Shown: positions 22,001 through 27,829 of the stretch, in pieces
Numbering within the stretch: the stretch's first letter is position 1
How the letters are laid out: each line of letters starts with the position of its first letter
NCBI GenBank assembly: GCA_021300535.1
Contig: JAJTED010000026.1
Span: 1 to 47,163 of the forward strand
Direction of reading: 5' to 3'
Length of the DNA stretch: 47,163 nt
DNA from: Planctomycetaceae bacterium
GTDB lineage: Bacteria > Planctomycetota > Planctomycetia > Pirellulales > UBA1268
Position numbers and translations under genes: made by a program
The notes under the pieces: generated by a model
Told to the model about the DNA's origin: nothing
The model's input: only the letters and a program-made list of their open reading frames with translations
The model's database searches: none

Positions 22001-23083
22001 GTCTCGAACCAGTTCCAGCTGGCGAGTCACGACCCCGAGACCGGTGCCGTGCAATGGCGGGCCGGCCTCGGTGGCGACGCGGCGGGCGCCCACGACTGGC
22101 ACGGCCAGGCCATGCGGCCATGCGTCGATGCCACGCGGGTCTACGTGCGTCGGCTCCGCAAGGCGGGGCCGGCGGTCGCGGCCATCGACCGGGCCGACGG
22201 GGCCGTGGTCTGGGAACTGCCGTCGACGCACGATCGGCAGTTCGTGTCGGATCCGTTGCCGGGCGACGGCGGCACGCTTGCGATCTGCCTTTCACGCAGG
22301 GTGGAAGACTCCTTCGTGCTGGCGATCGTGTTGCTCGACGCCGCCACCGGGAGCGTGCTCCGCGAGACCCCGCTGGCGACGTTCGCCGGCGGGGTCCGGT
22401 GCCAGATCGCCGAGATCGACGGTGGCTTCGCCATCACGGGCGGCGGTGCGGTCATCGCCTGCGACGAGCGGGGGCGGCTGCGGTGGGTGCGCCGTGAGCC
22501 CTGGCTTCCGCCGCCGGCCGACGGGTTTTCGACGCTCGTGGCCCATGCGCCGATCGTTGCTCAAGACGGCCGCATGTATGTCGTGCAGCCGGGCGTGCCG
22601 GGGGTCGTCGCCGTCGAGGCCGCGAGTGGCCGCGTGCTCTGGAGGCTCGGCGACGTCGCCGTGAGTCGTCTGCGGGGAATCTCGCGGGGGCGGCTGGTCG
22701 TCGAGCGGATCGGAAAGACGCTGGCAGCGGGATCGACGGAGTCGGGCCATGCCGACCTCGTCGGAGTCGATGCGGCGACGGGCAAGGTGGCGTGGCGGTA
22801 CGGCCCGGCCGATCTGCTCGACGCGAGCCTCGTCACCGATGCGGCGGTGCTCGCGGCGGTGCGGGAGCCGATGGCCGGGAAGAACGCCCGTGTGGCGACG
22901 CTCGTAAATCTCGATCCGGCGACCGGCCGGGAGATGGGGCGGTGGCCGCTGGCGGCCTGCGAGGATCCGCACCCCTTCCTCGGCCCGCTCGTGCCCGCGG
23001 CGGGCGGCCTGCGGGTCTTTTTCGGCCGCGGTCCCGCCGACGCGACACGCGACCTCATCCTGCTCGAGGCTGCCGCGCCGTAA
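19007..23083 (+). CDS. Giant anti-sigma-like membrane protein with C-terminal PQQ-type beta-propeller
   Basis: This is a 1358-residue protein. ATG 19007 is preferred to ATG 19001 because GAGGAGG is 7 bases upstream of the former and only 1 base from the latter. Residues 1-65 are a helical cytoplasmic head (DDELRKLIEEKSPADLTPEE, AIRRSPQLLRDVADRIEIEE) like other anti-sigma N-termini in this phylum. A single membrane helix (YGLVVCGVVAAVLGALVAS) lies at about 80-100. An Ala/Pro-rich linker runs to about 180, two sandwich-like domains to about 560, helical repeats to about 960, and the last 400 residues carry PQQ-blade motifs (GAVQWRAG, GAVVWELP, GRVLWRLGDV, GKVAWRYGP). Inference: an extracytoplasmic sensor that restrains the ECF factor encoded just upstream. 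A 95%-identical copy of its last 60 codons lies at 26405. A T/A-run palindrome occurs at 21176-21204 within the gene. Confidence 0.8.
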   Translation: MTDDELRKLIEEKSPADLTPEECAALRAAIRRSPQLLRDVADRIEIEEYLARALGRPQVTVERVLARLSARRSWSGGAWTRYGLVVCGVVAAVLGALVASRGWRDRPQSQEVARSEAQAPPAAPIEQTVAAKQNAEQRKTSAVTAEPAAADAAAPPPPADVAVEPTAAAPPLREVGLFEPPGADDATPDDKSLARWFAAVKNLPLKLSSQPIDRNPCGRLEGIARLRQPLVEGAALRMNSPDFTGVRIHVWSGGKGVSFDAFARPLQWQVYATVRSGSGPLPTGSVTLGRDDGRMIRTNPAGFHGLELRYADGLVTLARGDVRLVEAPLDAPPTDIFFEGAVTFRDLSLVAAVPIPPLREAAERPAADLLAAARDRWARGGDPSATFTLRDDGSAALAVKENRQPAWALLPLPKSTGLREIVVRLEGLMPGTGLVFGDGGVKQQSVLMVVANRNLPGVWQLQRMPPNNAAIESAEQIASQPLVLVKDRLWLRIRHCGGVQRVDMSADGTRWFATAEPQPAFSAIGLYAVPHHSARSITLAALQEAPFSRLESLCPADLRAAAVELPPQGQLAAWLAAADAAKPPTADADAWRRACGLEALSGNASKDLAVDLLGLLFRESLGMEMTPTARQDLLDDILAVAPVVDDPAAAGRIVSLFDDLGARMAMEGEERCYSAISHAQLTAPLRSGQPFVAFSEPLARREIVALVCRREWDSLTSLGRRLDFFGFFAKPKNEAFFNWAAAVARSGGEGRPWLIAAALRHPLLVAPSKESLRVEAEFNAALDGDDPQDAFRLIDAAVADGEIDLMPDRRDADLFLSLPMAVATVMRDEPRLLEAMRQDRERIAGLRVLEATAAADEAIVEATTVQFHGTVAAAQAHVWLGDRSMAAGRFVAARRHYEAASASIPEDDGSQRNRTLVAIDLARKLAAAMMASAAASGPSIVQAATITATPQARLEGNVGGNPARLPPPLSQGGVDWPPHAIDWAARQIAVLPLEDRLLVSNQFQLASHDPETGAVQWRAGLGGDAAGAHDWHGQAMRPCVDATRVYVRRLRKAGPAVAAIDRADGAVVWELPSTHDRQFVSDPLPGDGGTLAICLSRRVEDSFVLAIVLLDAATGSVLRETPLATFAGGVRCQIAEIDGGFAITGGGAVIACDERGRLRWVRREPWLPPPADGFSTLVAHAPIVAQDGRMYVVQPGVPGVVAVEAASGRVLWRLGDVAVSRLRGISRGRLVVERIGKTLAAGSTESGHADLVGVDAATGKVAWRYGPADLLDASLVTDAAVLAAVREPMAGKNARVATLVNLDPATGREMGRWPLAACEDPHPFLGPLVPAAGGLRVFFGRGPADATRDLILLEAAAP

Positions 23084-23093
23084 CCGACCGGCC

Positions 23094-23208
23094 AAGGATA
23101 AGACGGTCAACGGCGGTTCCGCAATCGATTCGATGGTGTCGGCCAGCCTTTGACCGGGCGTGGGGCCGTCGCTGATCCAGTGATTGTGTCCGACGTCGCT
23201 TCGCCAGT
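23094..23208. repeat. 115-bp direct repeat, copy 1
   Basis: This block begins AAGGATAAGACGGTCAACGG and ends TCGCTTCGCCAGT. It is identical to 25130-25244, 2036 bp away in the same orientation. It follows the propeller gene's stop by 11 bases. The last 24 bases are duplicated once more in tandem (to about 23231), unlike copy 2. Confidence 0.95.
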
Positions 23209-23247
23209 TGTGTCCGACGTCGCTTCGCCAGACGCGGATGAAGCGGG

Positions 23248-23802
23248 ATGCGGGGGCGATTTTCAGGCTGTGCGCAGGGCCACATGCTGCTTACGCGGGT
23301 GCTCATCGGCTCGACGAGCGGACCGGCTTGCCTCGCGATGCTCGGCGTCGATCCCGCCTCCGGCAAGAACTTCGTGCCCGTGGACTGGGTGTCGTCGGCG
23401 ATCGTCCATGCGGTGTGCATCCCTGCCGCCCGGGGCCGCACCTACCACCTCACGAACCCGCGTCCCGTGTCGGTCGACGTCGTCGGCCGCGTCGTCCAGA
23501 AGGCGATCGAGTCGTTTTCGCAGGCCGCGCGGCCCGACGACCCCGACCTGCGCGACGGCCTCTGGCTCAACGAGATGCTCGGCGCCGAACTCGACATCTA
23601 TCGCGGCTATCTGCGGAACGACCCGCTCTTCGACCGGACGAACACGGACGCGATCATGCCGCATCTCCCCTGCCCGGAGCTTGACGAGCCCACTCTCATG
23701 AAGATGGCCCGCTTTGCGATCGAGCACAACTTCGGCAGCGTGCCGCCGCCCCCCGCGGCCCGCGCGAAGTCGCGGCCCGTGGCCGACATCGTCGCAACCT
23801 GA
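23248..23802 (+). pseudogene. C-terminal fragment of an SDR-family oxidoreductase
   Basis: The open frame of about 184 codons ends at TGA 23800. Its sequence from about residue 40 (GKNFVPVDWVSSAIVHAVC, then RTYHLTNPRPVSVDVVGRVV) is characteristic of the C-terminal, substrate-side half of extended short-chain dehydrogenase/reductases of the thioester-reductase-like type. The NAD(P)-binding GxxGxxG half is absent and no plausible start or ribosome-binding site precedes it. The frame's first residues come from repeat-flanking DNA. It is therefore a 3' gene remnant, probably joined here by recombination beside the 115-bp repeat. It is unlikely to make a functional enzyme. Confidence 0.8.
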
Positions 23803-23822
23803 CGCAAAACAGTCGGGGCGAA

Positions 23823-23863
23823 GGATAGTCCGAGGGATAGTCCGGCCAATGGCGCTTCCGCAA
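23823..23863. repeat. 29-bp repeat unit, left of the Fic gene
   Basis: The unit GGATAGTCCGGCCAATGGCG plus CTTCCGCAA lies at 23835-23863, preceded by a partial copy (GGATAGTCC at 23823). It matches 25101-25129 in the same orientation at 28 of 29 bases, so the Fic gene is bracketed by direct copies. Confidence 0.9.
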
Positions 23864-23934
23864 CAGGCGTCAGCCGGAACGCGTGACGGTCGTCAATCCC
23901 GCGCGGGCACTCGACGGGTAGCGAGGCATACGGT

Positions 23935-25032
23935 TCACGCCAGGCGGTAGCTCGTGCTCCGGCCGCCGGCAGCGTTTCTGACGAGCAGCCCGCGATCGAC
24001 AAGGTCGCCGATGTCGCGGAGGGCGGTATCCGTCGAACACTTGGCAATCTTCGCATACTTCGACGTTGTCAGGAAACCCTCGAAGCCATCGAGCAGCCTG
24101 TTGATCACCTGTTGCTGCCGCTCGTGCACCGGCGGCCCCTCGTGGATCCGCCGCCATATGGTCGCCTTGCGAAGCACGCCGGACGTGAGCGAGTCGGAAT
24201 GGTCCACCGCCCGCTCGAGGCAGCCGACAAACCAGGTCATCCAGGGCGTTATGTCGACATCACCGCGCTGCGTGCGTTCGAGCGTTGTGTAGTAGTCTTT
24301 TCGCTCCGCTTCGATGCGGGTCGACATGCTGTAAAAGCGATCAGGGCAGCCGTCTCCGCGGGTCAAGAACAGATCGGCCAGCCCACGGGCCAGCCTGCCG
24401 TTTCCGTCCTCGAACGGATGAATCGTGACGAACCAGAAGTGCGCGATCGCGGCCCGGAGCACCGGATCAACGCCGTCGTCGGCGTCGCACCACTCGATGA
24501 ATCTCGCCATCTCCTCGGGAACCCGCCGTGCGGAGGGCGCCTCGAAGTGAATCCGCTCCCGGCCAATCGGCCCCGAAACGACCTGCATCGGGTCGGTCTC
24601 GACGGGCCGCCACGCGCCGACGGCGATTGGCCGCGTGCCGCTGTAGCCGACCGGAAAAATCGCCGCGTGCCAGCCGCACAACCGTTGCTCGGTCACGGGC
24701 TCCATGGCATTTCTCGTGGCGTCGAGCAATACCTCGACGATCCCCTCCACATCGCGATTCGCCCGACGGGCGTTCGCGTGGGGCCGGCCGAGACGACGGG
24801 CGATCGAGGAGCGAACGTCCGCCTGGTCGAGCCGCTCCCCCTCGATGGCCGAACTGCGGACGACGTCGCTCGTGAGCACTTCGACCGAGGCGTCGGCCCG
24901 AAGCGCGAATCCCAGCTGCTGCATGCGGCCGAGGAGCAGCCCCTGTTTGTGCCGCGCTCGAACGAGGCCCGGGGAGACCGCTCCGGCATCCCAGGTGAAG
25001 TCTGGCCAACCCTTCTTTTCGTGGACGTACAT
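23935..25032 (-). CDS. Fic-domain AMPylase-type protein with N-terminal inhibitory motif and C-terminal winged helix
   Basis: This is a 365-residue protein from ATG 25032; ATG 25071 would add 13 residues but lies upstream of the likely -10 box. Residues 8-16 (GWPDFTWDA) open the DUF4172-like N-terminal module. Residues 60-65 (SSAIEG) match the inhibitory (S/T)xxxE(G/N) helix that blocks ATP in class II Fic proteins. HPFEDGNGRLAR at 205-216 is a complete catalytic Fic motif with His, the metal-binding acid and both Gly/Arg anchors. The last 65 residues (TTSKYAKIAKCSTDTALRDI, LVDRGLLVRNAAGG) are a winged helix-turn-helix. Fic proteins transfer AMP or another nucleotide monophosphate to protein hydroxyls. 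It is the only intact gene among fragments from 23084 to 26620, flanked by short direct repeats, and has a palindromic operator-like region at its start. Confidence 0.93.
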   Translation of the reverse strand: MYVHEKKGWPDFTWDAGAVSPGLVRARHKQGLLLGRMQQLGFALRADASVEVLTSDVVRSSAIEGERLDQADVRSSIARRLGRPHANARRANRDVEGIVEVLLDATRNAMEPVTEQRLCGWHAAIFPVGYSGTRPIAVGAWRPVETDPMQVVSGPIGRERIHFEAPSARRVPEEMARFIEWCDADDGVDPVLRAAIAHFWFVTIHPFEDGNGRLARGLADLFLTRGDGCPDRFYSMSTRIEAERKDYYTTLERTQRGDVDITPWMTWFVGCLERAVDHSDSLTSGVLRKATIWRRIHEGPPVHERQQQVINRLLDGFEGFLTTSKYAKIAKCSTDTALRDIGDLVDRGLLVRNAAGGRSTSYRLA

Positions 25033-25035
25033 TCG

Positions 25036-25079
25036 AATCACCGCATTTCTTGCGGTGATTATATCCCCCATTCACCGCA
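25036..25079 (-). promoter_or_regulatory. Promoter and operator-like palindrome array of the Fic gene
   Basis: A perfect palindrome (arms AATCACCGCA / TGCGGTGATT, 5-base loop) spans 25036-25060. A third half-site, ATTCACCGCA, lies at 25070-25079. On the minus strand TATAAT, a perfect -10 hexamer, is at 25063-25058 between the half-sites and overlaps the palindrome. No good -35 box is seen. The predicted start near 25051 leaves a leader of about 19 bases before ATG 25032. The Fic protein's own winged helix is a candidate binder. Confidence 0.65.
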
Positions 25080-25100
25080 CGGGAAATGGCTGGTTTCAAG

Positions 25101-25160
25101 GGATAGTCCGGCCAATGGCACTTCCGCAAAAGGATAAGACGGTCAACGGCGGTTCCGCAA
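25101..25160. repeat. Two tandem 29-bp repeat units, right of the Fic gene
   Basis: Units at 25101-25129 and 25132-25160 (period 31) share 23 of 29 bases with each other (GGATA at the start, TTCCGCAA at the end). The first matches the unit at 23835; the second is the start of the 115-bp repeat. The family thus has four full members here. Confidence 0.85.
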
Positions 25161-25244
25161 TCGATTCGATGGTGTCGGCCAGCCTTTGACCGGGCGTGGG
25201 GCCGTCGCTGATCCAGTGATTGTGTCCGACGTCGCTTCGCCAGT
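25130..25244. repeat. 115-bp direct repeat, copy 2
   Basis: This is identical to 23094-23208. The copy ends 40 bp before the stop codon of the IS91-type transposase remnant (minus strand), so it lies where that element's terminus would be expected. Confidence 0.95.
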
Positions 25245-25283
25245 GCGCAGACACGCCGCGAATCCGCGCGTCATGCGGATGGT

Positions 25284-25565
25284 TCAGAGGCTGCGGATGT
25301 CGATCACCGGCAGGTCGTCCGGCGACGCTTGGATCGCGTCGCGGTCGTCATGCACCTGCACGAGCTCGTCCCAGCTGGTGGGCGGGCCTCGGGCCGGGGC
25401 CAGCGGCGTCGGCTCGAGCGGTTCACCGAGATGGAGCAGGATCTTCCTGATCGGCGCCGGGTCGGTGATGAAGGCGATGAGGCGGATGTCGCCGCCGCAG
25501 GCGGGGCACGCGAGCGGGAAGGCTTCGGCGATTCGCGCGACAAGCTTGGCCCATGCGATTCTCGA
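25284..25565 (-). pseudogene. IS91-family transposase, C-terminal remnant
   Basis: Ninety-three codons ending at 25284 read [40 protein letters not shown], then LGEPLEP, ARGPPTSWDELVQVHDDRD and end DLPVIDIRSL. The order WAKLxARI–FPLxCPxCGG–RLIAFI–ILxHLG–ARGPP is the C-terminus of IS91-type (Y2 rolling-circle) transposases. The N-terminal zinc finger and catalytic HUH/Tyr region are missing; the frame upstream of 25565 is unrelated low-complexity sequence. It cannot transpose itself, but elements of this type mobilise adjacent DNA by one-ended transposition, which fits the surrounding mixture of gene fragments. Confidence 0.85.
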
Positions 25566-25611
25566 GGTGTCGTGGGAACGGCCCGGGGCATCGGGGGCAC
25601 CCTCACTCCGG

Positions 25612-25632
25612 CCCTCTCCCGGAGGGAGAGGG
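25612..25632. repeat. Short perfect hairpin (CCCTCTCCC / GGGAGAGGG)
   Basis: A nine-base stem with a GGA loop, within CACTCCGGCCCTCTCCC and its complement side. There is no T-run on either strand, so it is not a terminator. This type of CCCTCTCCC palindrome is a common dispersed intergenic repeat in bacteria. It marks the broken edge of the transposase remnant. Confidence 0.7.
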
Positions 25633-25806
25633 AGCCAGCGCGAGGAGCGACCGGTTCGTTCAGGACCCGGGGGGCACGCCGTTCCTGTACGGCAGCTGGC
25701 GGGGCAAGAGACCGACGGGGGCGAGTGACGCCCGAACTGCCACGCCGAGTCACACGAGAAAAAGAACGGCCGCGTCACTCGCTTTCGCGGGTGGCACGGC
25801 CGTTGC

Positions 25807-26404
25807 CGGATCCAGCCCACCGGCCGGTTCCACTGGGGCAACTACTTCGGCGCTATCCGCCAATACATCGATCTCCAGCCGGGGGGGCGGCCATCAGGCG
25901 GCCGACGAGGCCTACTACTTCATCGCCGACCTGCACGCGCTGACGACCGTCCGCGACCCGGCCCGGCTGCGGGCGCTGGTGCACGCGGCGTCCGTAGACC
26001 TCGTGGCGCTCGGGCTCGACCCCGAGCGGGCGGTGCTCTTCGTGCAGTCCGACGTGCCCGAGGTGACGGAGCCCACCTGGCTGCTGATGACCGTTTGCCC
26101 GATGGGCCTGCTCGAGCGGTGCCACGCCGATAAGGACAAGAAGACCCGCGGGCTGCCGGCCGACGCGGGGCTGTTCACGTATCCCGTGCTCATGGCCGCC
26201 GACATTCTCGCCTACGACGCCACGGTCGTGCCGGTGGGCGAGGACCAGGTGCAGCACATCGAGGTCTGCCGCGATCTGGCCGGCACGTTCAATCACCTCT
26301 ACGGCGAGGTGGTTACTTGCCCAGGCCGCCGCTCGTCGAGGGGGGCGCGAAGGTGCCCGGCACCGACGGGCAGAAGATGAGCAAGAGCTACGAGAAAACG
26401 ATCG
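25807..26404 (+). pseudogene. Tryptophanyl-tRNA synthetase fragment (trpS remnant)
   Basis: The remnant is recognisable in three pieces. [19 protein letters not shown] (the class I HIGH-equivalent, GNYFGA) is in frame 1 from 25807. [38 protein letters not shown] and [20 protein letters not shown] are in frame 2 from about 25905. [16 protein letters not shown] (the KMSKS loop) is back in frame 1 up to about 26401. Two frameshifts break the gene, and it stops right after KMSKS, where sequence changes abruptly to a propeller-gene fragment. The anticodon-binding C-terminal domain is missing. A functional trpS must exist elsewhere. The segment before it (25633-25806) holds an 11-bp inverted repeat (25721-25731 / 25772-25782) and nothing else recognisable. 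Confidence 0.9.
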
Positions 26405-26587
26405 CTCGTGAATCTCGATCCGGCGACCGGTCGGGAGATGGGGCGGTGGCCGCTGGCGGCCTGCGAGGATCCGCATCCCTTCCTCGGGCCGCTCGTGCCC
26501 GCGGCGGCCGGCCTGCGGGTGTTTTTCGGCCGCGGTCCCGCCGAGGCGACACGCGACCTCATGCTGCTCGAGGCTGCCGTGCCGTAA
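26405..26587 (+). pseudogene. 3'-terminal fragment of a second propeller/anti-sigma gene
   Basis: Sixty codons plus stop match the end of the gene at 19007-23083 (22901-23083), with about 10 differences in 195 bases, continuing about 10 bases past the stop. Most differences are synonymous (LVNLDPATGREMGRWPLAAC is shared); four change residues. This indicates a former paralogue that evolved under constraint before truncation, not a fresh copy. It abuts the trpS fragment with no spacer. Confidence 0.9.
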
Positions 26588-26620
26588 CCAACCGGCCGGG
26601 AATGTCATACAAAGGGCGTC

Positions 26621-27829
26621 ATGGTTTCCTCGGCCCACTCATTGCGGCTCGGATTTGTCCTCCTCGCGGTGGTAGCGGCGGCCCTGGTCGTCGTCGCCGT
26701 CGCCTGCATGGCTCCGTCCGCTGCGGCGGCCGGCGTCGATGACGGCGACTGGGAGATCACGGCGGAGAGCGAGGCGACCGTCGAGCGGGGCCTGCGGTGG
26801 CTCGCCGTCAACCAGGGGCCGGAGGGCAACTGGGGGTCGAACGATCTCGGCCTCGTGGCGGTCGGCGGCCTCGCCTTCCTCTCCGCCGGCCACCTGCCGG
26901 GAATTGGGGAGTACGGACAGGCCGCCGAACGTGCCCTCTCATTCGTCGTCAAGAACGCCAAGCCGAGCGGCCTGCTTAACATCGCCGGGCCGCAGCGCGA
27001 CACATACAACCACGGCCTCTCGACGTTCGTCCTCGGCCAGGCCTACGGCATGACGGGCGACGCCCGCATCGGCAAGGCGCTCGACCGCGCGCTCAAGCTC
27101 ATCGCCCGCACGCAGGGGCCGGCCGGCGGCTGGGCCTACCAAGCCAGGTCGGAGGATGGCGACTTGAGCCTGAGCGTGATGCAGGCCAAGGCCCTGCGGA
27201 GTGCCGTCGACAGCGGCTTCGAGATTCCGCCGTCGGTGATCGAGAAGGCGATCGCGAATGTCCGGCAACACTACGCGCCGCAAGGTGGCAAGCCGAATCG
27301 CCCTGAGGCCGAACTGAAAAAACTTCCCGGTCAGTTCACCTATTCGAAGGGGGGCGGCAAGGCCACGGTGGCCATGGCGGCAGCGGGCGTCGTCTGCCTG
27401 CAGGAGTTCGGTCAGTACGACGACTGGCGGATCGCCAAGAGCATGGAGCGGGTCAATGCCGAGATCGCCAAGGTCAAGCCGCAGCAGGCCCACAACGGCA
27501 AGATGCCCTTCGACGCCTACACGCTCAACTACGTCGGCCAGTCGCTCTACCAGGTGGGCGGCCCCGGCTGGAAGCGGCACTACCCCGCGCTCCGCGATGC
27601 GATCGTCGGCGCGCAGGTGATCGATCCCAAGAACCCGGCCAACGACGGCAAGTGGGCGGCCGGCAGCCATGTGTTCGGCAAGTCGGGCGACCTCTACGGC
27701 ACCGCCGTCGCCGTCTTCGTGCTTTCGATTCCCAACCGCTATCTGCCGATCCTTCAAAAGGGGAACACCGACCCGGGGAGCACTGATCAGGGGAGCACCG
27801 ACGAAAAGACCGTAGGGCCGCGGCCATGA
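26621..27829 (+). CDS. Prenyltransferase/squalene-oxidase-repeat protein, membrane-anchored
   Basis: This is a 402-residue protein; ATG 26621 has AAGGG 5 bases upstream. An N-terminal hydrophobic helix (LGFVLLAVVAAALVVVAVAC, about 11-30) is signal or anchor. Residues about 48-370 form an alpha/alpha-barrel of the squalene-hopene-cyclase/prenyltransferase type: GLRWLAVNQGPEGNWGSNDL, ALKLIARTQGPAGGWAYQAR and KMPFDAYTLNYVGQSLYQVG. The DxDD catalytic acid motif of cyclases is absent, so enzymatic cyclisation is not expected. The tail contains short GSTDQGSTDE repeats. First gene of a seven-gene operon: its stop overlaps the next start by ATGA. In planctomycetes this fold often precedes BatA/vWA/MoxR genes; its role there is unknown, perhaps a protein-interaction scaffold outside the membrane. 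Confidence 0.85.
   Translation: MVSSAHSLRLGFVLLAVVAAALVVVAVACMAPSAAAAGVDDGDWEITAESEATVERGLRWLAVNQGPEGNWGSNDLGLVAVGGLAFLSAGHLPGIGEYGQAAERALSFVVKNAKPSGLLNIAGPQRDTYNHGLSTFVLGQAYGMTGDARIGKALDRALKLIARTQGPAGGWAYQARSEDGDLSLSVMQAKALRSAVDSGFEIPPSVIEKAIANVRQHYAPQGGKPNRPEAELKKLPGQFTYSKGGGKATVAMAAAGVVCLQEFGQYDDWRIAKSMERVNAEIAKVKPQQAHNGKMPFDAYTLNYVGQSLYQVGGPGWKRHYPALRDAIVGAQVIDPKNPANDGKWAAGSHVFGKSGDLYGTAVAVFVLSIPNRYLPILQKGNTDPGSTDQGSTDEKTVGPRP

Noticed and set aside
23935..25032. Fic/Doc toxin-antitoxin pair with a separate antitoxin
   Set aside because: No small antitoxin gene adjoins it; the inhibitory motif is inside the same protein (residues 60-65), so it is a class II self-inhibited Fic.
23094..25244. 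Integron attC cassettes
   Set aside because: The repeats lack imperfect palindromic attC arms with GTTRRRY cores, no integrase gene is present, and the enclosed genes are fragments in mixed orientation.
25612..25632. Rho-independent terminator
   Set aside because: Good stem but no T-run on either strand.
25721..25782. 11-bp inverted repeat (GCGAGTGACGC / GCGTCACTCGC) as transposon ends
   Set aside because: It encloses only 40 bp and no coding sequence; without a second copy elsewhere it cannot be called a mobile element.
26621..27829. Active squalene-hopene or terpene cyclase
   Set aside because: The alpha/alpha-barrel repeat is present but no DxDD motif or cyclase active-site aromatics are seen; the operon context is MoxR/vWA, not isoprenoid synthesis.
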